Below are positions 26,040-33,371 of a stretch of 64,000 nt of DNA, one piece after another. Each line of letters starts with the position of its first letter. The stretch's first letter is position 1. The notes beneath the pieces are model-generated. The model worked only from the letters and a program-made list of their open reading frames with translations. It was not told the origin of the DNA and did not search any database. A program made the position numbers and the translations under genes. Source of the stretch: Blastococcus fimeti (GTDB lineage: Bacteria; Actinomycetota; Actinomycetes; Mycobacteriales; Geodermatophilaceae); the NCBI GenBank assembly GCA_900102115.1, contig FNAW01000002.1:124001-188000 (forward strand), in the 5' to 3' direction.

Positions 26040-26066
26040 ACTATAGGACAGCAGCGGATGGAGCAA
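26040..26066 (-). promoter_or_regulatory. Putative sigma-70-type promoter of the winged-helix gene
   Basis: On the minus strand TTGCTC (26066-26061) and TATAGT (26045-26040) are separated by 15 bases. Such a clear -10 is rare in this GC-rich window. Transcription would begin near 26033, giving an 85-base leader holding the tandem repeats. Confidence 0.4.
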
Positions 26067-26076
26067 GGCCTGTCGA

Positions 26077-26592
26077 TCAGGCCCCGCCGCGAGGCACGTT
26101 GCGTACGGGATGTTCGCGGCCATCCGTGTTGTCGTGGTACAGGACCTCCACCGAGATTCCGCGGGCGTCGAACTCTCTCTGCAAGGCTTGCGCAAGGACG
26201 AGACCGTCGCGATTCCAGGATGCTGGCGCAGACCATGACTCGGGGTCGCCGGGTCGTTCGTTCCAGGCCTCCAGGCGCTTGGCCAGCTTGGAGGACACGC
26301 CTAGCACCTCGGGCTCCAGCATGTAGTCATCCCAGTTGCGACTCCGCTCGTGGGCTGGCGAGCGGTTCCACAGGCAGCTGGAGGACCACTCAGCCATCAC
26401 CACGATGACGGTGGGAGGAGGCCACGGCATCGCCCAGCCGGGCCATCCAGCTGCGTCCGGCCACACCTCCGCGGTCCGGTCGGGAGGAACGGGATCAAAC
26501 CCGTACTTCTCGCGGTACTGCTCAGGGCTCATGAGCCGAAGCGGTTCGCTCGCTTCGCCGTCTCTTCTCCGCCTCCGACTCACATCGCGCAT
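26077..26592 (-). CDS. Hypothetical protein of the element
   Basis: A 171-residue protein with no recognised family. It is basic at the N-terminus and rich in Trp and Pro in the middle (VWPDAAGWPGWAMPWPPP). The C-terminal half looks globular: NWDDYMLEPEVLGVSSKLAK, RLEAWNERPGDPESW, then GLVLAQALQREFDARGISVE followed by a strand-like VLYHDNT. The start is uncertain: ATG at 26592, 26610 or 26532 are all in frame and none has a strong ribosome site. It lies between the integrase (downstream of its stop) and the winged-helix promoter. Confidence 0.55.
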   Translation of the reverse strand: MRDVSRRRRRDGEASEPLRLMSPEQYREKYGFDPVPPDRTAEVWPDAAGWPGWAMPWPPPTVIVVMAEWSSSCLWNRSPAHERSRNWDDYMLEPEVLGVSSKLAKRLEAWNERPGDPESWSAPASWNRDGLVLAQALQREFDARGISVEVLYHDNTDGREHPVRNVPRGGA

Positions 26593-26659
26593 TTCAGCAC
26601 AGCAGTCCAAGCGCCAGCTGTCCTGAAGCCGCCCTCAGGGCGAGTCGCTGGTCGCGTTC

Positions 26660-27601
26660 TCACATGCCGGCCATCGGCTCCTGCCAGACCTTCTTGACCG
26701 CCAGCCGGACCTCGTCGAGCGTCGCCTGCGTGTAGAGGACCGTCACCCCCGACCGTCCACTCGGGGTGTGCCCGAGGAACTTCGCGGCCACGGAGTACCC
26801 GGAGGCCCGTTCGATTCGGGCACCGGCGGTGTGGCGAGTCAGGTGCCAGGTGAACCACAGGTCGCCACCGGGCCCCAGCCCCGGGACGTCGGCGCGCACA
26901 CGGGCAGCGGTGTTCTCGAACCAGCGCCGGGTGATGGGCTGCCCACGGCGGTTCACGAGCAGCGGGTCCGACGGAGAGAGCGCGCGCCCATGCCGGGCGG
27001 TCGCCAGTTCCGTCAGGGTGTCGAACAGCGTCATCGTCACCGGCTGCTGCCGGTGCGAGCCGTTCTTCGCTCCTGTTTCCACCCGGATGCACCCGCTCGC
27101 CTTCTCCAGCGATGCCGCCGTGAGCCCGAGCATCTCGGCGCGACGCATGCCCGTCTCCAGAGCGAGCCGCAACACGGTCAGGCCGAGCTCCGGATCAGCG
27201 GTGCGCAGGGCGATGGACTCCCACAGCTCCGACACCTCGCCCGGAGAGAGTCCCCGCCGTTCCCTCGCGCGCGTCCGGGTGGGCTTGGTGACGGCCAGTG
27301 CCGGATTGTGTTTCGTGAGGTCGTCGGCGATGGCTCGCCGCCAGACCGCTCGCGCAGCGGTGATGAAGCCCTCCCGAGCCGAGAGCCCGTCCCGGCTGAC
27401 AGCCCTGCGCAGGGCATCGGTCTGGACGCGACGGGCCAGGGCCTCAAGCTCCGCGGTCAGGACCTCGTCCAGACGCCGCCCCTGGAACTCGCTGCCGAGG
27501 AGCGTCAGGTAGGTGGACCACCCTCGCGCCGTGGTCGGCGCCAGACCTGTGCGGACCTGCTCGACGTAGCGGTCCACCGGCCAGGCATCGGCGCTCACCA
27601 T
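26660..27601 (-). CDS. Tyrosine-type site-specific recombinase (integrase) of the element
   Basis: This 313-residue integrase catalyses integration and, with a directionality factor, excision at the tRNA-Leu site. The catalytic set is complete: Arg153 in LETGMRRAEM, Lys179 in TGAKNGSHR, His253/Arg256 in WHLTRHTAG, His278 in FLGHTP and the nucleophile Tyr290 in VTVLYTQ. An N-terminal SAM-like core-binding domain covers roughly 10-110. It is shorter than many phage integrases because the arm-binding domain is small or absent. ATG 27601, or GTG 27598 with a four-base GTGA overlap, follows the AbrB-like gene, so the two are co-expressed. Confidence 0.93.
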   Translation of the reverse strand: MVSADAWPVDRYVEQVRTGLAPTTARGWSTYLTLLGSEFQGRRLDEVLTAELEALARRVQTDALRRAVSRDGLSAREGFITAARAVWRRAIADDLTKHNPALAVTKPTRTRARERRGLSPGEVSELWESIALRTADPELGLTVLRLALETGMRRAEMLGLTAASLEKASGCIRVETGAKNGSHRQQPVTMTLFDTLTELATARHGRALSPSDPLLVNRRGQPITRRWFENTAARVRADVPGLGPGGDLWFTWHLTRHTAGARIERASGYSVAAKFLGHTPSGRSGVTVLYTQATLDEVRLAVKKVWQEPMAGM

Positions 27602-28185
27602 TCGAGCTGCTCCATCCACTGGAGTGGCTGGAAGTCCTGGGCGGGCATGAGCAGGACTGCGGAGCGCTGCCCGTCGGCGTCCCGCGCCACCTTCGGCAGC
27701 TGGCGACCGAACGCCAACAGCAGCCCTCCCTCTGCGACCCCCAGAGCCATCAGGGCCGGCGGGGGAAGGCGAACCCGGCGGCGTCGGTCGAGGTCGCTGC
27801 CCAACCCCGACCACATGCCGACCGTGCCCTGGCCGTAGGCGGCCAGCGGGTAGGCGCCGGGCCGCACGACGACTCTGCGCCGCTCGACGTCGAACTCGAT
27901 GGCCAGGTCGTCGCCGGGAGACCAACCCAGTGCCGTGGAGGTCCGCGACAGGTAGACCATGCCGTCGCTGAGGCGAGGCGCCTCACAGATCGCAGAGCCG
28001 GGAGAGCGGGACGGACGTGGCGGCAGCGGAGAGTCAGGCCATGCGTCCAGCGGCGCGAACGGGTCGTCTTGCGAACTGACCTCGGGTTCGTCAAGCGCCT
28101 CCGGTGGTGGCCGCAGGCGAGAAGCGACCCCCAGGTGATGCGCCTCCGGCGGCGGGTTCTGCTCGGTCGTCATGCTCACGCTCAT
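27595..28185 (-). CDS. AbrB/SpoVT-like DNA-binding regulator next to the integrase
   Basis: A 196-residue protein with a disordered, Pro-rich N-terminal third. The rest contains two segments resembling the swapped-hairpin AbrB fold: DGMVYLSRTSTALGWSPGDD followed by LAIEFDVERRRVVVRPG, and DLDRRRRVRLPPPALMALGV followed by AEGGLLLAFG, matching the 'GRVxLPxxLRxxLGLxxGD' pattern. Such proteins often control integrase expression or act with it, an inference here. ATG 28185 (MSVSMTTEQ) is chosen because an upstream extension would run through attR. The stop overlaps the integrase start. Confidence 0.65.
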   Translation of the reverse strand: MSVSMTTEQNPPPEAHHLGVASRLRPPPEALDEPEVSSQDDPFAPLDAWPDSPLPPRPSRSPGSAICEAPRLSDGMVYLSRTSTALGWSPGDDLAIEFDVERRRVVVRPGAYPLAAYGQGTVGMWSGLGSDLDRRRRVRLPPPALMALGVAEGGLLLAFGRQLPKVARDADGQRSAVLLMPAQDFQPLQWMEQLEW

Positions 28186-28205
28186 CTCATCGGTGTCTAA
28201 GTGAG

Positions 28206-28232
28206 ATGGCTTGAGCCAGTGACTCTGTGTCC
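28206..28232 (-). repeat. Right copy of near-terminal inverted repeat of the element
   Basis: Read on the minus strand from 28232, this begins GGACACAGAGTCACTGGCTC and matches 21458-21484 at 22 of 27 positions. It lies three bases inside the right 16-bp repeat. Confidence 0.6.
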
Positions 28233-28235
28233 TAC

Positions 28236-28251
28236 TCCCCCCTCGGACACA
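28236..28251 (+). mobile_element. attR: right 16-bp direct repeat
   Basis: Exact copy of the tRNA-Leu 3' end, TCCCCCCTCGGACACA, without the rest of a tRNA. It marks the right junction; chromosomal sequence resumes at 28252. Confidence 0.9.
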
Positions 28252-28255
28252 GCAG

Positions 28256-28288
28256 AGAACCCCCACGGTCGCCGACCGTGGGGGTTCT
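28256..28288 (+). terminator. Displaced original terminator of tRNA-Leu
   Basis: Fifteen-base perfect arms (AGAACCCCCACGGTC and its complement) around a three-base loop, starting four bases after attR. In an element-free chromosome this hairpin would directly follow the tRNA gene. Confidence 0.75.
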
Positions 28289-28320
28289 GTCGTTCGCTGC
28301 TGGAACGCCGGCCCGCGGGG

Positions 28321-28452
28321 TCAGCGGTCGGGCGGCTCCTCGACGGTGAAGCCGGTCGGGTGGGCCCGCTCGAGCGTCTCTGCGAGCGGGTCTGCGATGC
28401 CGTCGGGGTTCTCGACGGCGGTGATGCTCCAGATGAAGGCGGTCGGGTCGCG
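28321..28452 (-). pseudogene. 3' remnant of an unidentified minus-strand gene
   Basis: The minus frame ending at TGA 28321 reads DPTAFIWSITAVENPDGIAD then PLAETLERAHPTGFTVEEPPDR, with G/C at nearly every third position, like a real protein end. Upstream of about 28452 the same frame turns into shadow sequence and has no start codon nearby. The gene therefore seems to have lost its 5' part where it meets the fragment on the other strand. Confidence 0.45.
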
Positions 28453-28453
28453 C

Positions 28454-28567
28454 CAGAACCTCGTCGTCGCCGACGAGGACGTCCGCGCGATCGACGTCGC
28501 CCGGGGGCTGGACGCCCTGCAGGCCGCGGTGCTGCGCGTCGCGGCAGTCGTGGCGGCGCGGGCATGA
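28454..28567 (+). pseudogene. 3' remnant of an unidentified plus-strand gene, overlapping the RpiR start
   Basis: The plus frame reads QNLVVADEDVRAIDVARGLD then ALQAAVLRVAAVVAARA and stops at TGA 28565-28567, overlapping the next ATG by four bases (ATGA) as intact operon genes here do. Codon use is coding-like. The frame is shadow sequence before about 28454. I infer that the operon once began with a longer gene whose 5' part has been deleted. The tail is amphipathic-helical and does not allow identification. Confidence 0.45.
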
Positions 28568-29391
28568 CCGCGCCCCGCGCCGACGAGCGGATCGACCAGC
28601 GGATCGCCCGCAGCCACCCGACGCTGAGCGCCCAGGAGCGGCGCGCGGCCGAGACCCTGCTCGAGCACCTCGACGACCTCGCCACCTACCGCGCCGCCGA
28701 GTTGGCGGCGCTCGCGGGGGTGTCGAAGGCGACGATGAGCCGGCTGTTCCGCTCGCTGGGCTTCGCCGACTTCGACGAGGTGCGCGAGCACCTGCGGGCG
28801 CTGCGCACCGCGGGCGAGCCACGACGGGTCGAGGGCCCGCCGGACCTGGCCGCGCACGTCGGCCACGAGGCCACCGCCCTGGCCGCGGCGGTGCTCCAGC
28901 CCGCCGTGGCCGAGGCCGTCGCGCTGCTGGTCGCGGCCCGCCGGGTGCTCGTCGTCGGCTGGCGGAACAGCCACCCGGTGGCGCTGCACCTGCGGGAGCA
29001 GCTGGTGCAGGCCCGGCCGCACGTCGCGCTCGCGCCGCTGCCCGGGCAGGTGCTCGGCGAGGAACTGGTCGACCTCGGCCGCGGCGACGTCGTGGTCGCC
29101 GTCGGCTTCCGCCGCCGGCCGGCCGGCTTCGCGGCGTTCATGGCCACGGTGGCGACGACCGGCGCCGACGTGGTGCTGGTCGCGGACCCCACCGCCGCCG
29201 GGCACTCGGGTTCGGCCCGGGTCTGGCTGCAGTGCCCGGTGCAGGGCGCCCTGGCCTACGACTCCTACGCCGCCGCGATGAGCCTGGTCGGCGTGCTCGC
29301 CGACGGCGTCCTGTCCCGCACCGGGCGGGCCGGGCGGGAGCGCATCTCCGCGATCAGCGCCACCTACGACCGGCTCGCGGAGGTGGAGTGA
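28564..29391 (+). CDS. MurR/RpiR family transcriptional regulator
   Basis: The 275-residue regulator has an N-terminal RpiR-type helix-turn-helix (HPTLSAQERRAAETLLEHLD, then YRAAELAALAGVSKATMSRL, the recognition helix with the family's S-x-AT-hydrophobic-xR pattern). A C-terminal SIS domain (RRVLVVGWRNSHPVALHLRE, GDVVVAVGFRRRPAGFA, ADVVLVADP) normally binds a sugar phosphate or related metabolite. It heads the oxidoreductase operon with a one-base overlap (TGATG) to the next gene, so it probably regulates nucleobase catabolism in response to an intermediate. RpiR regulators of purine/allantoin genes are known. Confidence 0.88.
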   Translation: MTAPRADERIDQRIARSHPTLSAQERRAAETLLEHLDDLATYRAAELAALAGVSKATMSRLFRSLGFADFDEVREHLRALRTAGEPRRVEGPPDLAAHVGHEATALAAAVLQPAVAEAVALLVAARRVLVVGWRNSHPVALHLREQLVQARPHVALAPLPGQVLGEELVDLGRGDVVVAVGFRRRPAGFAAFMATVATTGADVVLVADPTAAGHSGSARVWLQCPVQGALAYDSYAAAMSLVGVLADGVLSRTGRAGRERISAISATYDRLAEVE

Positions 29392-30200
29392 TGGACCTCG
29401 CCTGGGTGGAGAGCCACCGGTACGCCTCCGACCGCGGCAGCCTGGCCCTGCGGCCGGGTGAGCGGCTGCTGGCCGGCGGCACCTGGCTGTTCTCCGAGCC
29501 GCAGTCCGACGTCACCGGCCTGGTCGACCTGACCGGCCTGGACTGGGCGCCGTGGGAGAACCTTCCCGACGGCGGCCTGCGGCTGGCCGCGACCTGCACG
29601 GTGGCGCAGGCGCAGCAGGCGCCGTGGCCCGCCCCCGCGCTCGCCCGGCAGTGCGCCGACGCGCTGCTCATGTCGTTCAAGGTGCAGTCCGCCGCCACCG
29701 TCGGCGGCAACCTCTGCCTGGCGCTGCCGGCCGGCGCGATGATCGCGCTGACCGCGGCGCTCGCGGGCGAGGTGCTGATCTGGACCCCCGACGGCGGGGA
29801 GCGGCGGACGCCGGTGACGGAGTTCGTGCTCGGTCCCGAGCGGGTGGGCCTGCGGCCCGGCGAGGTCGTCCGCGCGGTCGACCTGCCGGCCCGGACGCTG
29901 CACCGGCCGACGGCGCTGCGCCGGTCGTCGCTGACCGCCCACGGCCGCAGCGCCGCGCTCGTCGTCGGCCGGCGCGACCCCGACGCCGTCGTCCTCACCC
30001 TGACCGCCTCGGTGCCCCGGCCGGTCGTCGTGACCGTTCCCCCGGGCTCGTCCGAGGGTGCGGTCCGCGCGGCCGTGGCCGCCGCCGGTGCGCGCGTCGG
30101 CTGGTACGCCGACCCGCACGGCGCCCCCGACTGGCGGGCCGCGCAGACCGCCCGGCTCGCGGTCGAGGTCTGCGCCGAGCTGACGGAGGGAGGGCTGTGA
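29391..30200 (+). CDS. Xanthine dehydrogenase family protein, FAD-binding (medium) subunit
   Basis: The 269-residue FAD subunit has the PCMH-type FAD-binding pattern LLAGGTWLFSEP (ADP-binding loop) and SAATVGGNLCLALPAG, the conserved T(I/V)GGN motif contacting flavin. The C-terminal CO-dehydrogenase flavoprotein domain runs from about 165. It passes electrons from the Fe-S clusters of the neighbouring subunit to NAD or another acceptor. ATG 29391 overlaps the RpiR stop by one base, and its stop overlaps the next start by four (GTGA). It is somewhat shorter than usual (280-300 residues). Confidence 0.9.
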   Translation: MDLAWVESHRYASDRGSLALRPGERLLAGGTWLFSEPQSDVTGLVDLTGLDWAPWENLPDGGLRLAATCTVAQAQQAPWPAPALARQCADALLMSFKVQSAATVGGNLCLALPAGAMIALTAALAGEVLIWTPDGGERRTPVTEFVLGPERVGLRPGEVVRAVDLPARTLHRPTALRRSSLTAHGRSAALVVGRRDPDAVVLTLTASVPRPVVVTVPPGSSEGAVRAAVAAAGARVGWYADPHGAPDWRAAQTARLAVEVCAELTEGGL

Positions 30201-32848
30201 ACCTCGACGGGACGGAGGTGACCGGCCGGCCGGCTCCGGGGCAGTGCCTGCGCACCTGGATCCGGCAGACCGGAGGCACCGCGGTCAAGAAGGGCTGCGA
30301 CACCGGCGACTGCGGCGCCTGCAGCGTGCTGCTCGACGGCGTGCCCGTGCATTCCTGCATCACCCCGGCCGTGCGCGCCGACGGCCGTACGGTCACCACG
30401 GCGGCCGGGCTGGGCACGCCGGAGGAGCCGTCGCCCGTGCAGCGCCGCTTCGCCGAGGCCGCCGCCTTCCAGTGCGGCTTCTGCACACCCGGCTGGGTCG
30501 TCACCGCCACCGCGCTGGCCGACGACGACGGCACCGTCCCCGCGGCCGACGTCGACCGCTGCTTCAAGGGCAACCTCTGCCGGTGCACCGGCTACCGGTC
30601 GATCCGCGACGCCCTGGCCGGCCGGGCGAACGTGACCGATGGGAGCTGCGGTCCGGTGTTCGGGGCCTCCGTCGCCGCACCGGCGGCGGCGCGGGTGACC
30701 ACCGGCCGGGAGCCCTTCACCCTCGACCTGCCCGAGGCGGGCGTCCTGCACGCGCGGCTGGTGCGGTCCCCCCACGCGCACGCCCGCATCGCCGGGATCG
30801 ACACCACCCGGGCCGAGGCCGTGCCCGGCGTCGTGCTCGTGCTGACCTCGCGGGACTCCCCCGACGTCCTGTACTCCACCGGGCGGCACGAGAGCCGGCT
30901 GGAGGACCCCGACGACACCCGGCTGCTCGACGACGTCGTCCGCTTCCGCGGGCAGCGGGTGGCGGTGGTCGTCGCGGAGTCCGCGGCCGTCGCGGCGCGG
31001 GCCGCCGAGCTGGTGGAGGTCCGGTACGAGCCGCTGCCGGCGGTCTTCGATCCCGAGGCGGCCCGCACGCCGGGCGCCCCGCTGCTGCACGGGGACAAGG
31101 ACGCCGCGGCCTCACGGATCGCCGAGCCGGAGCGGAACGTCGTCGCCCGGACCTCCGGCGAGGTCGGCGACGTCGCCGCGGGGATGCGGGCCGCCGCGCA
31201 CACGGTGTGCGGCACCTGGACCACCGCGCGGGTCCACCACGCCGCGCTCGAGACCCACGGCGCCCGCGCGTGGCTCGACGACGACGGCACGCTCGTGGTG
31301 CGGACCAGCACCCAGGTGCCGTTCCTGGTGCGCGACGAACTGGCCCGCGTGCTCGGCCGCGACCCGGCCTCGGTCCGGGTCGTCGCGGCACGGGTCGGTG
31401 GCGGGTTCGGCGGCAAGCAGGAGCTGCTCGTCGAGGACGTCGTGGCGCTGGCCGCACTGCGGCTCGCCGAGCGCGGCGACCTCCGGCCCGTGCAGCTCGA
31501 GCTGACCCGCGAGGAGCAGTTCACCGCCGTTCCGCTGCGGCACCCCATGCGGGTGTCGGTGGCCCTGGGCGCCGACGCCGAGGGACGGCTGACCGCGCTC
31601 CAGGTCGACGTCCTCAGCGACACCGGTGCCTACGGCAACCACGGCCCCGGGGTGATGTTCCACGGCGTGCACGAGTCGGTGGCCGTCTACCGCTGCGCGA
31701 GCAAGCGGGTGGACGCCGAGGCCGTCTACACGAACAACCCGCCCAGCGGCGCCTTCCGGGGCTACGGGCTGGGGCAGGTCATGTTCGGCATCGAGTCCGC
31801 CCTCGACGAGCTGGCCCGCGAGGTCGACCTGTCGCCGTTCGAGCTGCGGCGCCGCAACGTCGTCGTCCCCGGCGACGACCTGGTGGTCAACGGGCCGCCG
31901 TCGACCGACCTGGAGTTCGGCAGCTACGGCGTCGACCAGTGCCTGGACCTCGCCGAAGAGGCGCTGGCCGCCAGCCGGCCCGGGAGCCCACCGGACGAGG
32001 GCTGGACCGTCGGCGAGGGCATGGCGCTGGCGATGATCGCCACCATCCCGCCGCGCGGGCACTACTCCGAGGCCCGGGTCGTGCTCGAGGTCGACGGCAC
32101 GGTCACCGTGGAGGTGGGCACCGCCGAGTTCGGCAACGGCACGGCCACCGTGCACGCCCAGCTCGCCGCCGAGGCCCTCGGGCTCTCCCCCGCCCGCGTG
32201 CGCCTGGTGCCCTCGGACACCGGGACGTCGGGCTACGACTCCGGCGCCTTCGGCTCCACGGGCTCGGTGGTCGCCGGGCTGGCGGTCCAACGCGCCGCCG
32301 AGGAGGTCCGCCGGCAGCTGGACGCCCTCGGCGGCCCGGCCGCCGTCGGGCACCTCGAGGCGCCGCTGAGCGCGACCGGCCGCAGCGACGGCAGCCGGCG
32401 GTCGGTGGCGTTCAACGTGCACGCCGTCCGCGTCGCGGTGCACCCGGACACCGGGGAGGTGCGCATCCTCGACTCGGTGCAGGCCGTCGACGCAGGCCGG
32501 GTGATCAACCCGGAGCAGCTGCGCGGCCAGGTGGAGGGCGGCGTCGCCCAGGCGATCGGCTCGGCCCTGCAGGAGGAGGTGCTCGTCGTCGACGGCGAGG
32601 TGCTGACCCGCGGGTTCCGCGGCTACCGCACCCCGCAGATCGGCGACGTCCCCCCGACCCGGGTGCTGTTCGCCGACACCTGGGACGTCCTGGGCCCGCG
32701 CGGTGCGAAGTCCATGAGCGAGGCCCCCTACAACCCCGTGGCGCCGGCCCTGGCGAACGCGGTGCGCGACGCCGTCGGCGTCCGCCCGCACGCACTGCCC
32801 ATGAGCCGCGACCGCATCTGGCGCCTGACCCGAGGAGAACCCCGATGA
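30197..32848 (+). CDS. Molybdenum hydroxylase: fused 2Fe-2S and molybdopterin subunits (xanthine dehydrogenase-like)
   Basis: An 883-residue fusion of the small and large subunits of a xanthine-dehydrogenase-type hydroxylase. Residues 1-160 hold two [2Fe-2S] sites: Cys34, Cys39, Cys42, Cys54 (GCDTGDCGAC) and Cys93, Cys96, Cys128, Cys130 (QCGFCTPG...LCRCTGY). From about 165 come the aldehyde-oxidase hammerhead domain (ARLVRSPHAHARIAGID) and the molybdopterin domains, with GGGFGGKQELL and SGAFRGYG. The C-terminal GAKSMSEAPYNPVAPA contains the catalytic Glu equivalent. The normal small subunit starts before its ferredoxin-fold strand; here the N-terminus is abbreviated. It likely hydroxylates a purine or related N-heterocycle. 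Confidence 0.9.
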   Translation: MNLDGTEVTGRPAPGQCLRTWIRQTGGTAVKKGCDTGDCGACSVLLDGVPVHSCITPAVRADGRTVTTAAGLGTPEEPSPVQRRFAEAAAFQCGFCTPGWVVTATALADDDGTVPAADVDRCFKGNLCRCTGYRSIRDALAGRANVTDGSCGPVFGASVAAPAAARVTTGREPFTLDLPEAGVLHARLVRSPHAHARIAGIDTTRAEAVPGVVLVLTSRDSPDVLYSTGRHESRLEDPDDTRLLDDVVRFRGQRVAVVVAESAAVAARAAELVEVRYEPLPAVFDPEAARTPGAPLLHGDKDAAASRIAEPERNVVARTSGEVGDVAAGMRAAAHTVCGTWTTARVHHAALETHGARAWLDDDGTLVVRTSTQVPFLVRDELARVLGRDPASVRVVAARVGGGFGGKQELLVEDVVALAALRLAERGDLRPVQLELTREEQFTAVPLRHPMRVSVALGADAEGRLTALQVDVLSDTGAYGNHGPGVMFHGVHESVAVYRCASKRVDAEAVYTNNPPSGAFRGYGLGQVMFGIESALDELAREVDLSPFELRRRNVVVPGDDLVVNGPPSTDLEFGSYGVDQCLDLAEEALAASRPGSPPDEGWTVGEGMALAMIATIPPRGHYSEARVVLEVDGTVTVEVGTAEFGNGTATVHAQLAAEALGLSPARVRLVPSDTGTSGYDSGAFGSTGSVVAGLAVQRAAEEVRRQLDALGGPAAVGHLEAPLSATGRSDGSRRSVAFNVHAVRVAVHPDTGEVRILDSVQAVDAGRVINPEQLRGQVEGGVAQAIGSALQEEVLVVDGEVLTRGFRGYRTPQIGDVPPTRVLFADTWDVLGPRGAKSMSEAPYNPVAPALANAVRDAVGVRPHALPMSRDRIWRLTRGEPR

Positions 32849-33312
32849 CCGACGAGCAGTGGCTGCAGCGCGCGGTCGACCTGGCGACCGCGAACGTCAC
32901 CGCGGGCGGCGGCCCCTTCGGGGCGCTGATCGTCCGGGACGGCGCCATCGTGGCGACCGGCGTGAACCGGGTGACCCTCGACCTGGACCCCACCGCGCAC
33001 GCGGAGGTCACCGCCATCCGCACCGCGTGCCGCGAGCTCGGCGTCTTCGCGCTGACCGGCTGCACGCTCTACACCTCCTGCGAGCCGTGCCCCATGTGTG
33101 CGGCCTCGGCGCTGTGGGCGCGGCTGGACCGGGTGGTGTTCTGCGCCAACCGGCACGACGCGGCCGACGGCGGCTTCGACGACCGGGCGTTCTACGAGCT
33201 GCTCGCGGCCGCCCCGCAGACCTGGCCGACCGCCGTCGAGGAGCTGCGGCTGGTCTCCGCCGCCGCGCCGTTCGAGGCCTGGCGGGACAACCCGGTGCGC
33301 GTCGACTACTGA
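32845..33312 (+). CDS. Nucleoside/guanine deaminase-like protein (CDA fold)
   Basis: The 155-residue zinc deaminase has the catalytic His-Ala-Glu in PTAHAEVTAIRTAC and the two zinc cysteines in TSCEPCPMCAASALWARLD. The following NRHDAADGGFDDRAFYELL matches the guanine-deaminase type (Bacillus GuaD) rather than tRNA-adenosine or dCMP deaminases. Guanine to xanthine would feed the adjacent xanthine-dehydrogenase-like enzyme. ATG 32845 overlaps the preceding stop by four bases (ATGA). It is the last gene of the first operon segment. Confidence 0.85.
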   Translation: MTDEQWLQRAVDLATANVTAGGGPFGALIVRDGAIVATGVNRVTLDLDPTAHAEVTAIRTACRELGVFALTGCTLYTSCEPCPMCAASALWARLDRVVFCANRHDAADGGFDDRAFYELLAAAPQTWPTAVEELRLVSAAAPFEAWRDNPVRVDY

Positions 33313-33347
33313 GCGACGCTCGGGCGCAGATGTCGGCGAGACGCTCG

Positions 33348-33360
33348 TTCCAGCCTGGAA
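33348..33360. promoter_or_regulatory. Short perfect palindrome TTCCAG-c-CTGGAA before the importer operon
   Basis: Six-base arms around one base, 12 bases upstream of the putative GlnR box and 132 bases before the binding-protein start. A dimeric regulator such as the RpiR protein could bind here; no evidence beyond symmetry and position. Confidence 0.3.
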
Positions 33361-33371
33361 TGGGAGTTTCT

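Larger units (their letters stand above)
21449..28251. mobile_element. 6.8-kb integrated element in tRNA-Leu(GAG)
   Basis: Bounded by exact 16-bp repeats, one in the tRNA 3' end and one at 28236-28251, with an integrase reading inward from the right end. From right to left it carries an AbrB-like regulator, a tyrosine recombinase, a hypothetical gene, a winged-helix initiator-like gene, a small gene, a gene-free stretch with a perfect inverted repeat, and a relaxation/nuclease-like gene. A divergent pair, RelA/SpoT-domain (+) and putative immunity protein (-), sits near the tRNA. No transfer (FtsK/TraB-type) gene, relaxase, capsid or terminase gene is visible. That points to a minimal integrative, phage-satellite-like or mobilisable element. 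Confidence 0.85.

Noticed and set aside
28186..28266. Upstream extension of the AbrB-like gene to 28266
   Set aside because: It would run through attR and into chromosomal sequence, so the product would change on excision; ATG 28185 gives the natural start.
29552..30196. Extension of the molybdenum hydroxylase start upstream into the FAD-subunit gene
   Set aside because: The upstream part of that frame is Arg/Pro-rich shadow sequence. GTG 30197 gives the usual four-base overlap and a sensible Fe-S domain start.
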